Assembly: GCA_050633625.1 (NCBI GenBank)
Contig: JBOEGW010000001.1
Coordinates: forward strand, 62,001-126,000
Length of the DNA stretch: 64,000 bases
Reading direction: 5' to 3'
DNA from: JBOEGW01 sp050633625
GTDB lineage: Bacteria > Pseudomonadota > Alphaproteobacteria > Rhodobacterales > Rhodobacteraceae
A program made the translations under genes and the position numbers. Of this stretch, positions 8,005-15,476 are shown in pieces. Numbering within the stretch: position 1 is the first letter of the stretch; every line of letters begins with the position of its first letter. The notes under the pieces were generated by a model. That model saw only the letters and a program-made list of their open reading frames with translations. It made no database searches and was not told the origin of the DNA.

Positions 8005-9966
8005 ATGACTTATTTGAAGACCGCCAGTGTTTTGGCGATGACTGCCATTTTGACAACAGGTGTTTCCACCGGAGCCGCTGAGGCTTTGACGTTGAAGCAA
8101 GCCGCACAGCCCAAAGAACGCCCAGCGGCGTCTTACAAGGGCGATGTGTTTGTGGACAGCCGGGGCTGCGTTTATGTGCGCGCGTCTGTTGGCAACAAAA
8201 CGAACTGGGTGCCGCGCCTGAGCCGGGATCGTAAATCGGTGGTCTGTGGCCTCACGCCAACCAACGGCGGCGCTCAAGTGGCCGCCAAGCCGCCTGCGCC
8301 CATCGCCCCGCCCAAACCCGCGCCGATTGACGCCGCCCCAGCCGCACCAACGGCAAAGCAAACGACCGTTCAAACAACAGCAATGTCTGCGCCATCTGGG
8401 ACAGGCCGAGAACTCACCAAACCCCGTTCAGGCAGCACCAACGTCATGAGCGCACCCACGGCTGGCAGCCCCCTGACGACCACAAAGCCAGCGCAGCAAT
8501 CTGCTGGATTCAACCTGACAAACCTGCCAAAGCCAAGTGGTGCACCCGCCCCCTCAGACCACAGTGCACGCACTGCTCAAACATCGACCACACAGCCATC
8601 CAGCCAAACCCTGCGCCGTCCGATTACAACCGTGGCAGGTGGCGCGCCGCGTGGCTTTACGATGGCAAAACCCTCTGGCGCACCCGCGCCAACTGTGTAC
8701 AGCTCGCAGCCCGTTCAGACAGCCGCGAAAACGGCGCCAACCGTCGCGCCCAAAGCGGCTGCCCAAAGCGGTGCTATTGTCATTCGCCGGGGGGGAACTC
8801 AACCGCGCGGCGTTGGGTTTAGCAATCAAGCGCCGAACCATGTGATCACCCAAGGCAATCGCCCGGTCTACAGCAACCAAGGCGTTGGCTTTGATCTGCG
8901 CGCGCCAGCCTATGTGCCGCGCACCCGAGGTCAGGTCTCTGGGCAAACCAGCTATGACACGTCTTCCGTGCGCACCTTGAACGTGACCTGTCCCGCTGGC
9001 GGCCAAACCGCGCGGGTCCGGGTCGGGGCCGATACGATTGCCGTGAAATGCGATCCCGGCTCCAACAGCCCTTCCGTTTATAATGTGCGCCATGATGGCG
9101 GCACGATGACCCGCCTTGTGGCAAACCCAGCACCCGGTCCAATTGCCGTGGCTCAAACCGCCGTGCGCGCGCCGGTGTATGGCTCCACGCGCGTGGGCAG
9201 TGCGCGCGTTCGGATTGGCGGCGCAGCGACCTCGCACACCGGATTTGGCTATGGCGCGACAACTTCCGCCACGGTGTCCCCGCGCGGCTACGGCTACACG
9301 GGCGCAACCAATAGCATCGTGACGCGCCAAGCCGCGGCACCCGTCTTGTCCAAACCGCGTGGGCCATATTCCAACCCGGCCTCAGATTTCGCACATACAC
9401 CGCGCACCACCCGGTCGCTCTATGAGGTGCAAAACACCTTTGGACAGGGCTATGGCCTCGCGCCGATCGCCGGGGCAGGGCGCGTCGTTGTGAATGCACC
9501 AGTGGCACCGCAGGGCTATCGAAATGCTTGGGATGATGACCGCTTGAACGCGCGCCGCGGCCCACAAACCATTCGCGGCGTCGAGCAAACCGAAATGGTC
9601 TGGACCAACACCGTGCCACGCCGTTTGGTGGCGGCGAACACCGTGGCCAGCCGATCCGCACGCACCTCAGGGGCGGTTGTGATCTCGTCCAAATCCGCAA
9701 GCCGCACAGCAGCGAGCGTTCAGACAGCGCGCCCGGTCGCCGCAGCCAGCAGCAAATACCTGCAAGTTGGCAGTTTTCGCGATGCTGGCAATGCGCAGCG
9801 CACCGCCGCGCGGCTGCAATCCCTTGGCTTGCCGGGGCGTGTAGCGCGCACACAATCAGGCTTGAGCGTCGTGGTGGCCGGGCCTTATGCATCGGCCGCG
9901 CAACAGCAAAATGCGCTGGCAATCGCCCGCCGGGGCGGCTTTGGGGACGCGATCTTGCGCCGCTGA
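8005..9966 (+). CDS. Exported low-complexity protein with C-terminal SPOR domain
   Basis: The 653-residue product starts with a signal peptide (residues 1 to about 27, hydrophobic core then AAEA). A short conserved stretch containing VFVDSRGCVYVRASVG and a later Cys follows. Then come about 400 residues of Ala/Pro/Thr/Ser/Gly-rich sequence that is probably disordered in the periplasm. The last 70 residues (from YLQVGSFRDAGNAQRTA) form a SPOR domain, which binds denuded septal peptidoglycan. A role at the division site or in the cell wall is therefore likely. The start at ATG 8005 gives the signal peptide; the upstream extension to 7915 would bury it. The function beyond SPOR binding is unknown. 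Confidence 0.85.
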   Translation: MTYLKTASVLAMTAILTTGVSTGAAEALTLKQAAQPKERPAASYKGDVFVDSRGCVYVRASVGNKTNWVPRLSRDRKSVVCGLTPTNGGAQVAAKPPAPIAPPKPAPIDAAPAAPTAKQTTVQTTAMSAPSGTGRELTKPRSGSTNVMSAPTAGSPLTTTKPAQQSAGFNLTNLPKPSGAPAPSDHSARTAQTSTTQPSSQTLRRPITTVAGGAPRGFTMAKPSGAPAPTVYSSQPVQTAAKTAPTVAPKAAAQSGAIVIRRGGTQPRGVGFSNQAPNHVITQGNRPVYSNQGVGFDLRAPAYVPRTRGQVSGQTSYDTSSVRTLNVTCPAGGQTARVRVGADTIAVKCDPGSNSPSVYNVRHDGGTMTRLVANPAPGPIAVAQTAVRAPVYGSTRVGSARVRIGGAATSHTGFGYGATTSATVSPRGYGYTGATNSIVTRQAAAPVLSKPRGPYSNPASDFAHTPRTTRSLYEVQNTFGQGYGLAPIAGAGRVVVNAPVAPQGYRNAWDDDRLNARRGPQTIRGVEQTEMVWTNTVPRRLVAANTVASRSARTSGAVVISSKSASRTAASVQTARPVAAASSKYLQVGSFRDAGNAQRTAARLQSLGLPGRVARTQSGLSVVVAGPYASAAQQQNALAIARRGGFGDAILRR

Positions 9967-9990
9967 GTTGACGGACAACCAATTAAAGAA

Positions 9991-10015
9991 GCCCTGCCAA
10001 TTTGGCGGGGCTTTT
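9991..10015 (+). terminator. Rho-independent terminator after the SPOR gene
   Basis: The stem GCCCTGCC/GGCGGGGC with a five-base loop is followed by TTTT, 24 bases after the stop codon. It is a standard intrinsic terminator facing the convergent NYN gene. Confidence 0.85.
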
Positions 10016-10044
10016 GCATGACTGGGCCGCGTTAGTGGGGGTGG

Positions 10045-10608
10045 TTATTTGGAGGTAAGGTCCAATTCAATCCCCGCGCCTGTCCAACGCCCCTTGATCA
10101 GGTGGCCGCGCTTTTTCACCTCTGGATATTGATCCGCCCAATCGCGAAATTTGTCGTTCGTGACAATGCGCGCGCCCAAATCCCGCGCCGCCGTGAGCAA
10201 ATAGGGATCGGCCGGTGTGCCCTTGGGCACCACCATCACATTTTTTGGGGAAAGATCGAGGGCTTTGGCCATTTCTCCGTCGTGTTGATAATGGCCTGAC
10301 AGCAAATACCCAGCGTTTGCATCAAACATGACACCGGGTTCGAACCCGGCTTTGCGCAGCGCTTGAACAGCTTTGCGGACTGTCGCGATTTTTGGGGTGT
10401 TATCGTTCCAATACATGATGTTGGAGCCGTCAATCAGCGCGATTGGCTTTTTGGGAACAGGCGCTGCGCTGCTTGTTTTCTTCGGGGTGAGCCGAGCAAA
10501 GGCGCGCAGCACGCGCAGGACAAGGAGCACAAAGACAACAGCGGTGACCGAAATCAGGATCAAGGCTTCACTGTCCAACGCGTCAAAATACGCGACTAAA
10601 TCATTCAT
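10045..10608 (-). CDS. Membrane-anchored NYN (Zc3h12a-like) ribonuclease domain protein
   Basis: The 187-residue product has one transmembrane helix at residues 15-33, a short linker, and from about residue 55 a PIN/NYN-fold nuclease domain of the Zc3h12a type. The acidic metal-site residues are visible: Asp60 in ALIDGSNIMYW, Asp96 in VMFDAN, Asp134 in PADPYLL, and Asp152/Asp156 in IVTNDKFRDW. The family cleaves RNA, but the substrate here is unknown. The anchor would place the nuclease on the cytoplasmic face of the inner membrane. It is followed on the same strand, 18 bases upstream, by the M48-like gene, so the two may be co-transcribed. Confidence 0.85.
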   Translation of the reverse strand: MNDLVAYFDALDSEALILISVTAVVFVLLVLRVLRAFARLTPKKTSSAAPVPKKPIALIDGSNIMYWNDNTPKIATVRKAVQALRKAGFEPGVMFDANAGYLLSGHYQHDGEMAKALDLSPKNVMVVPKGTPADPYLLTAARDLGARIVTNDKFRDWADQYPEVKKRGHLIKGRWTGAGIELDLTSK

Positions 10609-10626
10609 AATTTGCCCAAAAATCGG

Positions 10627-11649
10627 TTATTCGCCACAAATCCCCTGCAAACTGACCCAATCACTGTCCATGATCAAGGGGGAGGCTTCTGACATGGGGA
10701 TTGGATCCGCTTCGATCAAGGCGAGCACCTTCTCGCCGGAAGGATCAAGCGCGTAGGCATAGGGGGTGGTGCGCAGTTGAGCGGCAGCGAAGGCCTCAAT
10801 CATCATGTCATGGTCAAGCGGGTGAGGCGGGCTGAGCAACAGGGTTTCCGCATAGCCATCCAACACAGTCTCGGTGACTGCGCCGGTTGTGAGCAGGCGC
10901 ATCGTGCTGCGCAGCCCGCCATAGTCCAAAAGGGCGCGCATCGGGTCGGTTGTCTTGGCGCGCAGGGCCTCCATCAAAATGAAGCCAGCAGCGACATCCG
11001 GTTCCTCATAATCCTCAACCAAAGCGCGGTTGATCAGGATGATCCCGCCGGGCAGATGCGCGGCGGCGGAGACACCGGAGGAGACAGCAATCACATCGCC
11101 TGGCGCCGTATTGGCCACCCGAGCGCCCAGATGATCAAGCGCGGCGCGCCCAAGCGCACTGTCACAAGGCGCGCCCGCGATGCGCTCAATGCGCGCCAAG
11201 AGCGCCTCACCGACGGCTTGCCGGGAGGGGGCAGGCAGAACCGAGAGCGTCTGATTGACCAGCGCACCGGGCAGCCATGTCACGGCGCCAAGGGTCAAAA
11301 TGGCCGCGATGCCAAGGGTGAGTACCGTGCGCAGCCGCCCTTGGCGCGGGCGGCGTTTGTCGATGATTTTGCGCAGCTTCTCGATCGCGCCGATGAAATC
11401 TTCATCCGATAACTCAAGGGTTTCATCTTCATCAGGTGCATTTGAAGGCGCATAGAGCGCTGGGTCTTTGCCCGGATTGATGCGGTGAAGCGCGGGCAGA
11501 GACCAATGCGACAAGATCCGCTCAGCGGTGTCGGAAATTGTCAAAGTGGCTTCGCCCACAGAGACAATCACCTCAACGCGTTGGGCGTCTGGCTCAGGTC
11601 GCCAAAGGCCGGAAGCCTCAAGCCGGTCATAATCGGTAAGCGCCGTCAT
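10627..11649 (-). CDS. Membrane protein resembling an M48 peptidase but lacking HExxH
   Basis: The 340-residue protein has a cytoplasmic N-terminal part of about 105 residues, a transmembrane helix near 107-130 and a C-terminal domain. The segment AAHLPGGIILINRALVED (residues 196-213) resembles the M48 stretch that precedes the zinc motif (NAFALPGG...V..GLL). Where M48 enzymes have HEIGH, this protein reads VAAGFILMEALR (219-230), with no His pair. It may be an inactive peptidase homologue, for example an adaptor or chaperone. The resemblance is by eye, and the function is unknown. It sits immediately upstream of the NYN ribonuclease gene. Confidence 0.7.
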   Translation of the reverse strand: MTALTDYDRLEASGLWRPEPDAQRVEVIVSVGEATLTISDTAERILSHWSLPALHRINPGKDPALYAPSNAPDEDETLELSDEDFIGAIEKLRKIIDKRRPRQGRLRTVLTLGIAAILTLGAVTWLPGALVNQTLSVLPAPSRQAVGEALLARIERIAGAPCDSALGRAALDHLGARVANTAPGDVIAVSSGVSAAAHLPGGIILINRALVEDYEEPDVAAGFILMEALRAKTTDPMRALLDYGGLRSTMRLLTTGAVTETVLDGYAETLLLSPPHPLDHDMMIEAFAAAQLRTTPYAYALDPSGEKVLALIEADPIPMSEASPLIMDSDWVSLQGICGE

Positions 11650-11747
11650 GGGCGTGCTGCTCGCTTGTTATTGTTTTGAGGCAGATTAGAGGATGTGGCG
11701 ACGTTTGGGAAGATGGCAGGGGGCCGTCCGATTTCGGCGATGTCGAT

Positions 11748-11803
11748 GTGGGGGGCCAGCCCCCCACACCCCCCGAGGTATTTATGAAACAAGGAAAGGG
11801 GCG
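11748..11803 (-). repeat. GC-rich hairpin 3' element, copy 1
   Basis: On the minus strand, CCGCCCCTTTCCTTG and AAATACCTCGGGGG precede a perfect hairpin, GTGGGGGG-CTGG-CCCCCCAC. It begins about 20 bases after the acyl-CoA ligase stop codon. A second copy at 21128-21183 shares the leader and the hairpin. No U-tract follows, so it is not a classical terminator. It may be a 3'-end processing or stabilising element, or a REP-like dispersed repeat. Confidence 0.7.
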
Positions 11804-11822
11804 GTGCCGATTGGCGCTTTTG

Positions 11823-13448
11823 TCAGAGGGTTTTGACGCGGTTCCTGAGTTCGAACTTCTGGATTTTGCCTGTCGAGGTTTTGGGGAGTTCGGTGAAGAT
11901 GACCTGTTTGGGGGTCTTGAACCCGGCCAATCGCGCGCGCGCAAAGGCGATGAGGGCGGCTTCGTCTGCCAGAGCGCCGGGTTTGAGCTCCACAAAGGCG
12001 CAGGGCACTTCGCCCCATTTCTCATCGGGTTTGGCCACCACCGCGCAGAGCATCACGTCCGAATGGTGCATGAGCACGTCTTCGACCTCGACGGATGACA
12101 CGTTTTCACCGCCGGAAATGATGATGTCTTTGGCGCGATCCGTGATTTTGATGTAGCCATCGGGGTGTTGGAAGGCGATGTCGCCGGTATGGAAATACCC
12201 ACCTGCAAAGGCCTCTTTGGTGGCCTCTGGGTTTTTCAAATAGCCTTTCATCACGACATTGCCCCGCGCCATGATTTCCCCAAGGGTTTCGCCATCTTGC
12301 GGCACTTGGCGCATCGTGTCATCCATAACGGTGACGGTTTCCATATCGGCGTTCAGCACCCCGGTTCGGGCTTTGATTTGGTAGCGCTCCTCATCCGGGC
12401 GCGCGTCCCATTCGTCCTTCCAGGTGCACTCCGTCCCGTGGCCGTAAATCTCGGTCAGCCCGTAGACCTGGGTGACATGAAAGCCGAGCGGTTCAATCGC
12501 CGCTAAGGTGGCCGCTGGCGGTGGGGAGCCGGCTGTATAGACTTCAACTGTGTGATCAAAAGGGCGGCGCAGCTCGTCGGGCGCATTGACGATCATCCCA
12601 AGCACAATCGGCGCGCCGCCAAAATGCGTCACGCCCTCATCGGCAATGGCGTCATAAACCGCCGCCGGGGTCACATTGCGACAACAGATCACCGCGCCCC
12701 CCACCGCTGGCATCGCCCAAGTATGGCACCAATTGTTGCAGTGAAACAAAGGCACGACGATGAGGTATTTGGTGGCGGCATTCAGCCCCCAAGCGGCCGT
12801 TATGCCAAAGGTGTGCAAATAGGCCCCCCGGTGTGAATAGACCACGCCTTTGGGGCGGCCTGTGGTGCCGGAGGTATAATTCAGCGCGAGGCTTTCCCAC
12901 TCATCCTCAGGCATGATCCAAGGTGCGTTTGCGTCCCCGTTTGCCAGAAAATCCTCGTATTCGGTGTGGTGTCCGCTTGCCTCAAAGCCCGCCTCCGGGT
13001 CCGCGACCTCAATGATACGAGGTGGGGCGCTGTCCATTTTTTGCAACGCCGCTTCGACAACCGGCAAAAATTCCGTGTCCACCAACACGAGCTTCGCGCC
13101 GCCGTGCTCAAGGATATAGGCGATTGTATTTGCGTCGAGGCGAATATTGATCGCGTTCAATATCGCGCCCGCCGCGGGCACGCCAAAATGCGCTTCGACA
13201 TGGGGCAGGGTGTTGGGTTGGAGAGTTGCGACGACATCGCCGGGGGCAACATCTGCGCGCGCCAAGCTTGAGGCGAGCTGGCTGACGCGGGCATAATATT
13301 GGGCGTAGGAATGGCGGCGAGCGCCGGAGATGACGGCGTCGCGATCGGGGAAGATCGCCGCCGCGCGCCTGAGGTGCGACAAGGGCGTGAGGGGCACGAA
13401 ATTTGCCGCGTTCTTCTCAAGTCCAGTTTCATCCGCTAACCAGCCCAT
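11823..13448 (-). CDS. AMP-dependent acyl-CoA ligase, DmdB/medium-chain type
   Basis: This enzyme activates a carboxylic acid to its CoA thioester through an adenylate. The 541-residue product has the motif YTSGTTGRPKGVVYSH, the core YGLTEIYGHGTECTW, the hinge GGYFHTGD followed by KDIIISGGENVSS, and the lysine in PKTSTGKIQK near the C-terminus. The PLFHCNNWCHTW segment is seen in medium-chain acyl-CoA ligases, including the methylmercaptopropionyl-CoA ligases (DmdB) of marine bacteria. Whether the substrate is a fatty acid or the DMSP-derived acid cannot be decided here. The start is ATG 13448, preceded by GGGAG; the longer reading to 13763 runs through the tandem repeat. Confidence 0.88.
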   Translation of the reverse strand: MGWLADETGLEKNAANFVPLTPLSHLRRAAAIFPDRDAVISGARRHSYAQYYARVSQLASSLARADVAPGDVVATLQPNTLPHVEAHFGVPAAGAILNAINIRLDANTIAYILEHGGAKLVLVDTEFLPVVEAALQKMDSAPPRIIEVADPEAGFEASGHHTEYEDFLANGDANAPWIMPEDEWESLALNYTSGTTGRPKGVVYSHRGAYLHTFGITAAWGLNAATKYLIVVPLFHCNNWCHTWAMPAVGGAVICCRNVTPAAVYDAIADEGVTHFGGAPIVLGMIVNAPDELRRPFDHTVEVYTAGSPPPAATLAAIEPLGFHVTQVYGLTEIYGHGTECTWKDEWDARPDEERYQIKARTGVLNADMETVTVMDDTMRQVPQDGETLGEIMARGNVVMKGYLKNPEATKEAFAGGYFHTGDIAFQHPDGYIKITDRAKDIIISGGENVSSVEVEDVLMHHSDVMLCAVVAKPDEKWGEVPCAFVELKPGALADEAALIAFARARLAGFKTPKQVIFTELPKTSTGKIQKFELRNRVKTL

Positions 13449-13467
13449 TGTGTCTCCCTTTTTTATT

Positions 13468-13598
13468 GCTCTCCGGCAGGTATGCCTTCGACGTGTGCTC
13501 TCCGGCAGGTATGCCTTCGACGAGTGCTCCCCGGCAGGTATGCCGCAGGCGTGCGCTCTCCGGCGTGTGTGCCGCAGGCCACTGCTTTCCGGCATTCC
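13468..13598. repeat. 29-bp tandem repeat, four units plus a partial fifth
   Basis: Units of exactly 29 bp start at 13468, 13497, 13526 and 13555, with a partial one at 13584. The core is GCTCTCCGGCAGGTATGCC. Units 1 and 2 differ at one base and later units diverge. Each of the first three units contains an inverted repeat GGCA-GGTA-TGCC, extended to CGGCA/TGCCG in unit 3. There are no spacers, so this is not CRISPR, and a 29-base period is not a multiple of three, which argues against coding. It lies directly upstream of the acyl-CoA ligase, in the 313-bp gap before the sulfotransferase gene; I see nothing else in that gap apart from presumed promoter sequence. Confidence 0.85.
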
Positions 13599-13761
13599 AA
13601 GCGCTAACGCGCGGTTTTCGGCGGCTCCGCCTGCAATCGTCTCGCCTTGGCCAAGCCCCCAAATGCCTCCTCCGCCCCCGATTTGGCCCCAAGTGCGACA
13701 CAAGGTCAATGCGTTGAAAACACGTATTTCCCTTCCCGGTTGTACAGCATAAGCTGCGCCC

Positions 13762-14412
13762 ATGATTTATTCGCCCGGTCGCCGTTATATCTTCGTCCAT
13801 GCACCCAAAACGGGCGGCACGTCACTTGCGTTGATGTTGGAAGATCGCGCGATGAAGGACGACATCATGCTGGGTGACACGCCCAAAGCGCTCAATAGGC
13901 GCGGCAAAGTGAAAGACCTGAGCACCTCTGGGCGGCTGTGGAAACACTCGATGTTGACGGATCTTTATGGGTTGATCCCACCTGAGCATATGCGCGAATT
14001 TTTCGTGTTTTCTTTGGTGCGCAATCCATTTGATCGCCTTGTGAGTTACTATCACTGGCTTCAGGTACAAAGCTTTGATCACCCGGCGGTCACCGCATCC
14101 AAGGCAATGAAGTTTAACGATTTTTTGCGAAACCCTATTGTCATTAAGGCGATTTCCGCCAACCCCTATACGCGGTATGTGACGGATAAAGACGGGGTGA
14201 TGCAGGCTGATCATTTCATTCGGCTTGAGCAGTTACGGGACGACCTTGCGCCGCTCGAAGCGCACCTGGATCTCAAGTTCAAACAGGTCCACCACGCCAA
14301 TGCCTCAGACCGGGGCGACGATTATCGCAGCTATTATGACTCGGCTCTGGTGGATCATGTGGCCAAGGCCTGCGCCGCCGACATCGCGCGCTTTGGCTAC
14401 AGTTTCGAGTAA
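13762..14412 (+). CDS. Sulfotransferase family protein (PAPS-binding)
   Basis: The 216-residue product has the two PAPS-binding signatures of the carbohydrate sulfotransferase family (Sulfotransfer_2 type). The 5'-phosphosulfate loop is FVHAPKTGGTSLA near residues 11-23, and the 3'-phosphate motif FSLVRNPFDRLVSYY lies near 83-97. The family transfers sulfate from PAPS to sugar or other hydroxyl groups, often on surface polysaccharides. No glycan genes adjoin it, so its acceptor is unknown. There is no signal peptide, so it is cytosolic. It is an accessory gene standing alone between the repeat region and the Hint-domain gene. Confidence 0.85.
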   Translation: MIYSPGRRYIFVHAPKTGGTSLALMLEDRAMKDDIMLGDTPKALNRRGKVKDLSTSGRLWKHSMLTDLYGLIPPEHMREFFVFSLVRNPFDRLVSYYHWLQVQSFDHPAVTASKAMKFNDFLRNPIVIKAISANPYTRYVTDKDGVMQADHFIRLEQLRDDLAPLEAHLDLKFKQVHHANASDRGDDYRSYYDSALVDHVAKACAADIARFGYSFE

Positions 14413-14545
14413 CCAATTTTGTCGCGACTCAGGTAACAATCTGGCGGTTTTGCGATGGATTGTTGAAAAAATCGCATCAATGCCCCGATATCACCTTATT
14501 TTGGACGAAGATTCTCCGTGGGTGTCAGCGAATTGTTAACCCACC

Positions 14546-14576
14546 CGAAGTCACCATGGGCTGCCACCCGACTTCG
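14546..14576 (+). promoter_or_regulatory. Inverted repeat in the leader of the Hint gene
   Basis: The seven-base arms CGAAGTC and GACTTCG enclose a 17-base loop and end 25 bases before the Hint start codon. The flanks also repeat CCACCCGA directly. It could be an operator or a leader RNA hairpin; no function is known. Confidence 0.35.
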
Positions 14577-14601
14577 TCATGACCACCTGGGGAGACAAGA
14601 A

Positions 14602-15288
14602 ATGTTCGCTCGTCTGACATCAAAAACCGAAATGAAGCAGCGCCGTATGGCGGAATTTGGCGGAGCCTATCATGGGACCAACCCTGAGGGGCTGTGCACG
14701 AAGGGGTTCGCGATGGGCACCAAGGTGGCCACAACTTTGGGCTGGCGTGCGGTGGAAGCCTTGGCGATTGGCGATGAGGTCATGACTTTCGACAACGGCG
14801 TACAGCGCATCACTGCAATCACCCGCCGCCAACAGGTCGCGAGCGACGAAGCCCCGGCGATTTTCGCCCCGATAACCGTCCCCGCAATGGCGCTGGGAAA
14901 TCTGGAAGACATGATCTTGTTGCCTGAGCAAGAAGTCATGGTGGAAAGTGACGCCGCCGAAACGCTGTATGGTGATCCTTTCGCGCTCTTGCGCGCCAAG
15001 GATTTGGTCGGCTATCGCGGAATTTCCCAAGATGTTTCCCAGCGCCCCACTGAGGTGGTCACGCTGCATTTTCACAGCGATGAAATCCTCTATGTAGAGG
15101 GCGGGGCGATGGCATTTTGTGCGGCCGATGTTCCCGGCATCCCGACACTTGAATTTTTGAAAAACCCATATTTACCAGCACCTTATTCAACCTTTAAGGG
15201 GCAAGAGGCGCGCGCACTTGTGGCCGCTATGTCCCGTCTGGATGCTCACTCAACCGGACCCGCTGCGGCCTATGCAGCCTACTCCTGA
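14602..15288 (+). CDS. Hint-domain (hedgehog/intein-like) protein lacking the nucleophilic Cys
   Basis: The 228-residue product carries a Hint module of the type common in roseobacters. From residue 35 it reads GFAMGTKVATTLGWRAVEALAIGDEVMTFDNG in blocks that match the family pattern CFxxGTxIxTxxGxxxVExLxxGDxVxTxDxG. The first Cys, which is the self-splicing nucleophile, is Gly35 here. A Cys at 32 is out of register. Autocatalytic cleavage is therefore unlikely unless Cys32 substitutes. The start at ATG 14602 follows GGGGAGA. No secretion signal or adhesin repeats are present, unlike larger Hint proteins. The function is unknown. A bidirectional terminator follows. Confidence 0.75.
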   Translation: MFARLTSKTEMKQRRMAEFGGAYHGTNPEGLCTKGFAMGTKVATTLGWRAVEALAIGDEVMTFDNGVQRITAITRRQQVASDEAPAIFAPITVPAMALGNLEDMILLPEQEVMVESDAAETLYGDPFALLRAKDLVGYRGISQDVSQRPTEVVTLHFHSDEILYVEGGAMAFCAADVPGIPTLEFLKNPYLPAPYSTFKGQEARALVAAMSRLDAHSTGPAAAYAAYS

Positions 15289-15400
15289 GTGGCATCGGCG
15301 CGTGTGAACCGCATCCCCTCATGCGCGCCGTCAAATTAGCACAGAGTTGCGAATTTCGCGTCCCTTCCTGCCCCCCCTCACACAGGGGCGCGAAACAAAA

Positions 15401-15436
15401 GCCCCGGTCGATCCCTTGTCGGCCGGGGCCATTTTT
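15401..15436. terminator. Bidirectional terminator between Hint and MATE genes
   Basis: The stem GCCCCGG/CCGGGGC with a 15-base loop is followed by ATTTTT on the plus strand and by TTTTGTTT on the minus strand. It sits between two convergent genes and can serve both. Confidence 0.8.
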
Positions 15437-15476
15437 GCCTTGCGCGCCTTTCGCCGGGGCGCAATTGGCAGGATCA

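Noticed and set aside
8846..9982. 378-codon minus-strand reading frame
   Set aside because: It is antisense to the SPOR gene and reflects the base composition of its low-complexity region.
13468..13598. Possible CRISPR array
   Set aside because: The units are contiguous, with no spacers, and there are no cas genes in the window.
13449..13763. N-terminal extension of the acyl-CoA ligase through the tandem repeat
   Set aside because: The 29-bp units are not a multiple of three, and a good ribosome site precedes ATG 13448.
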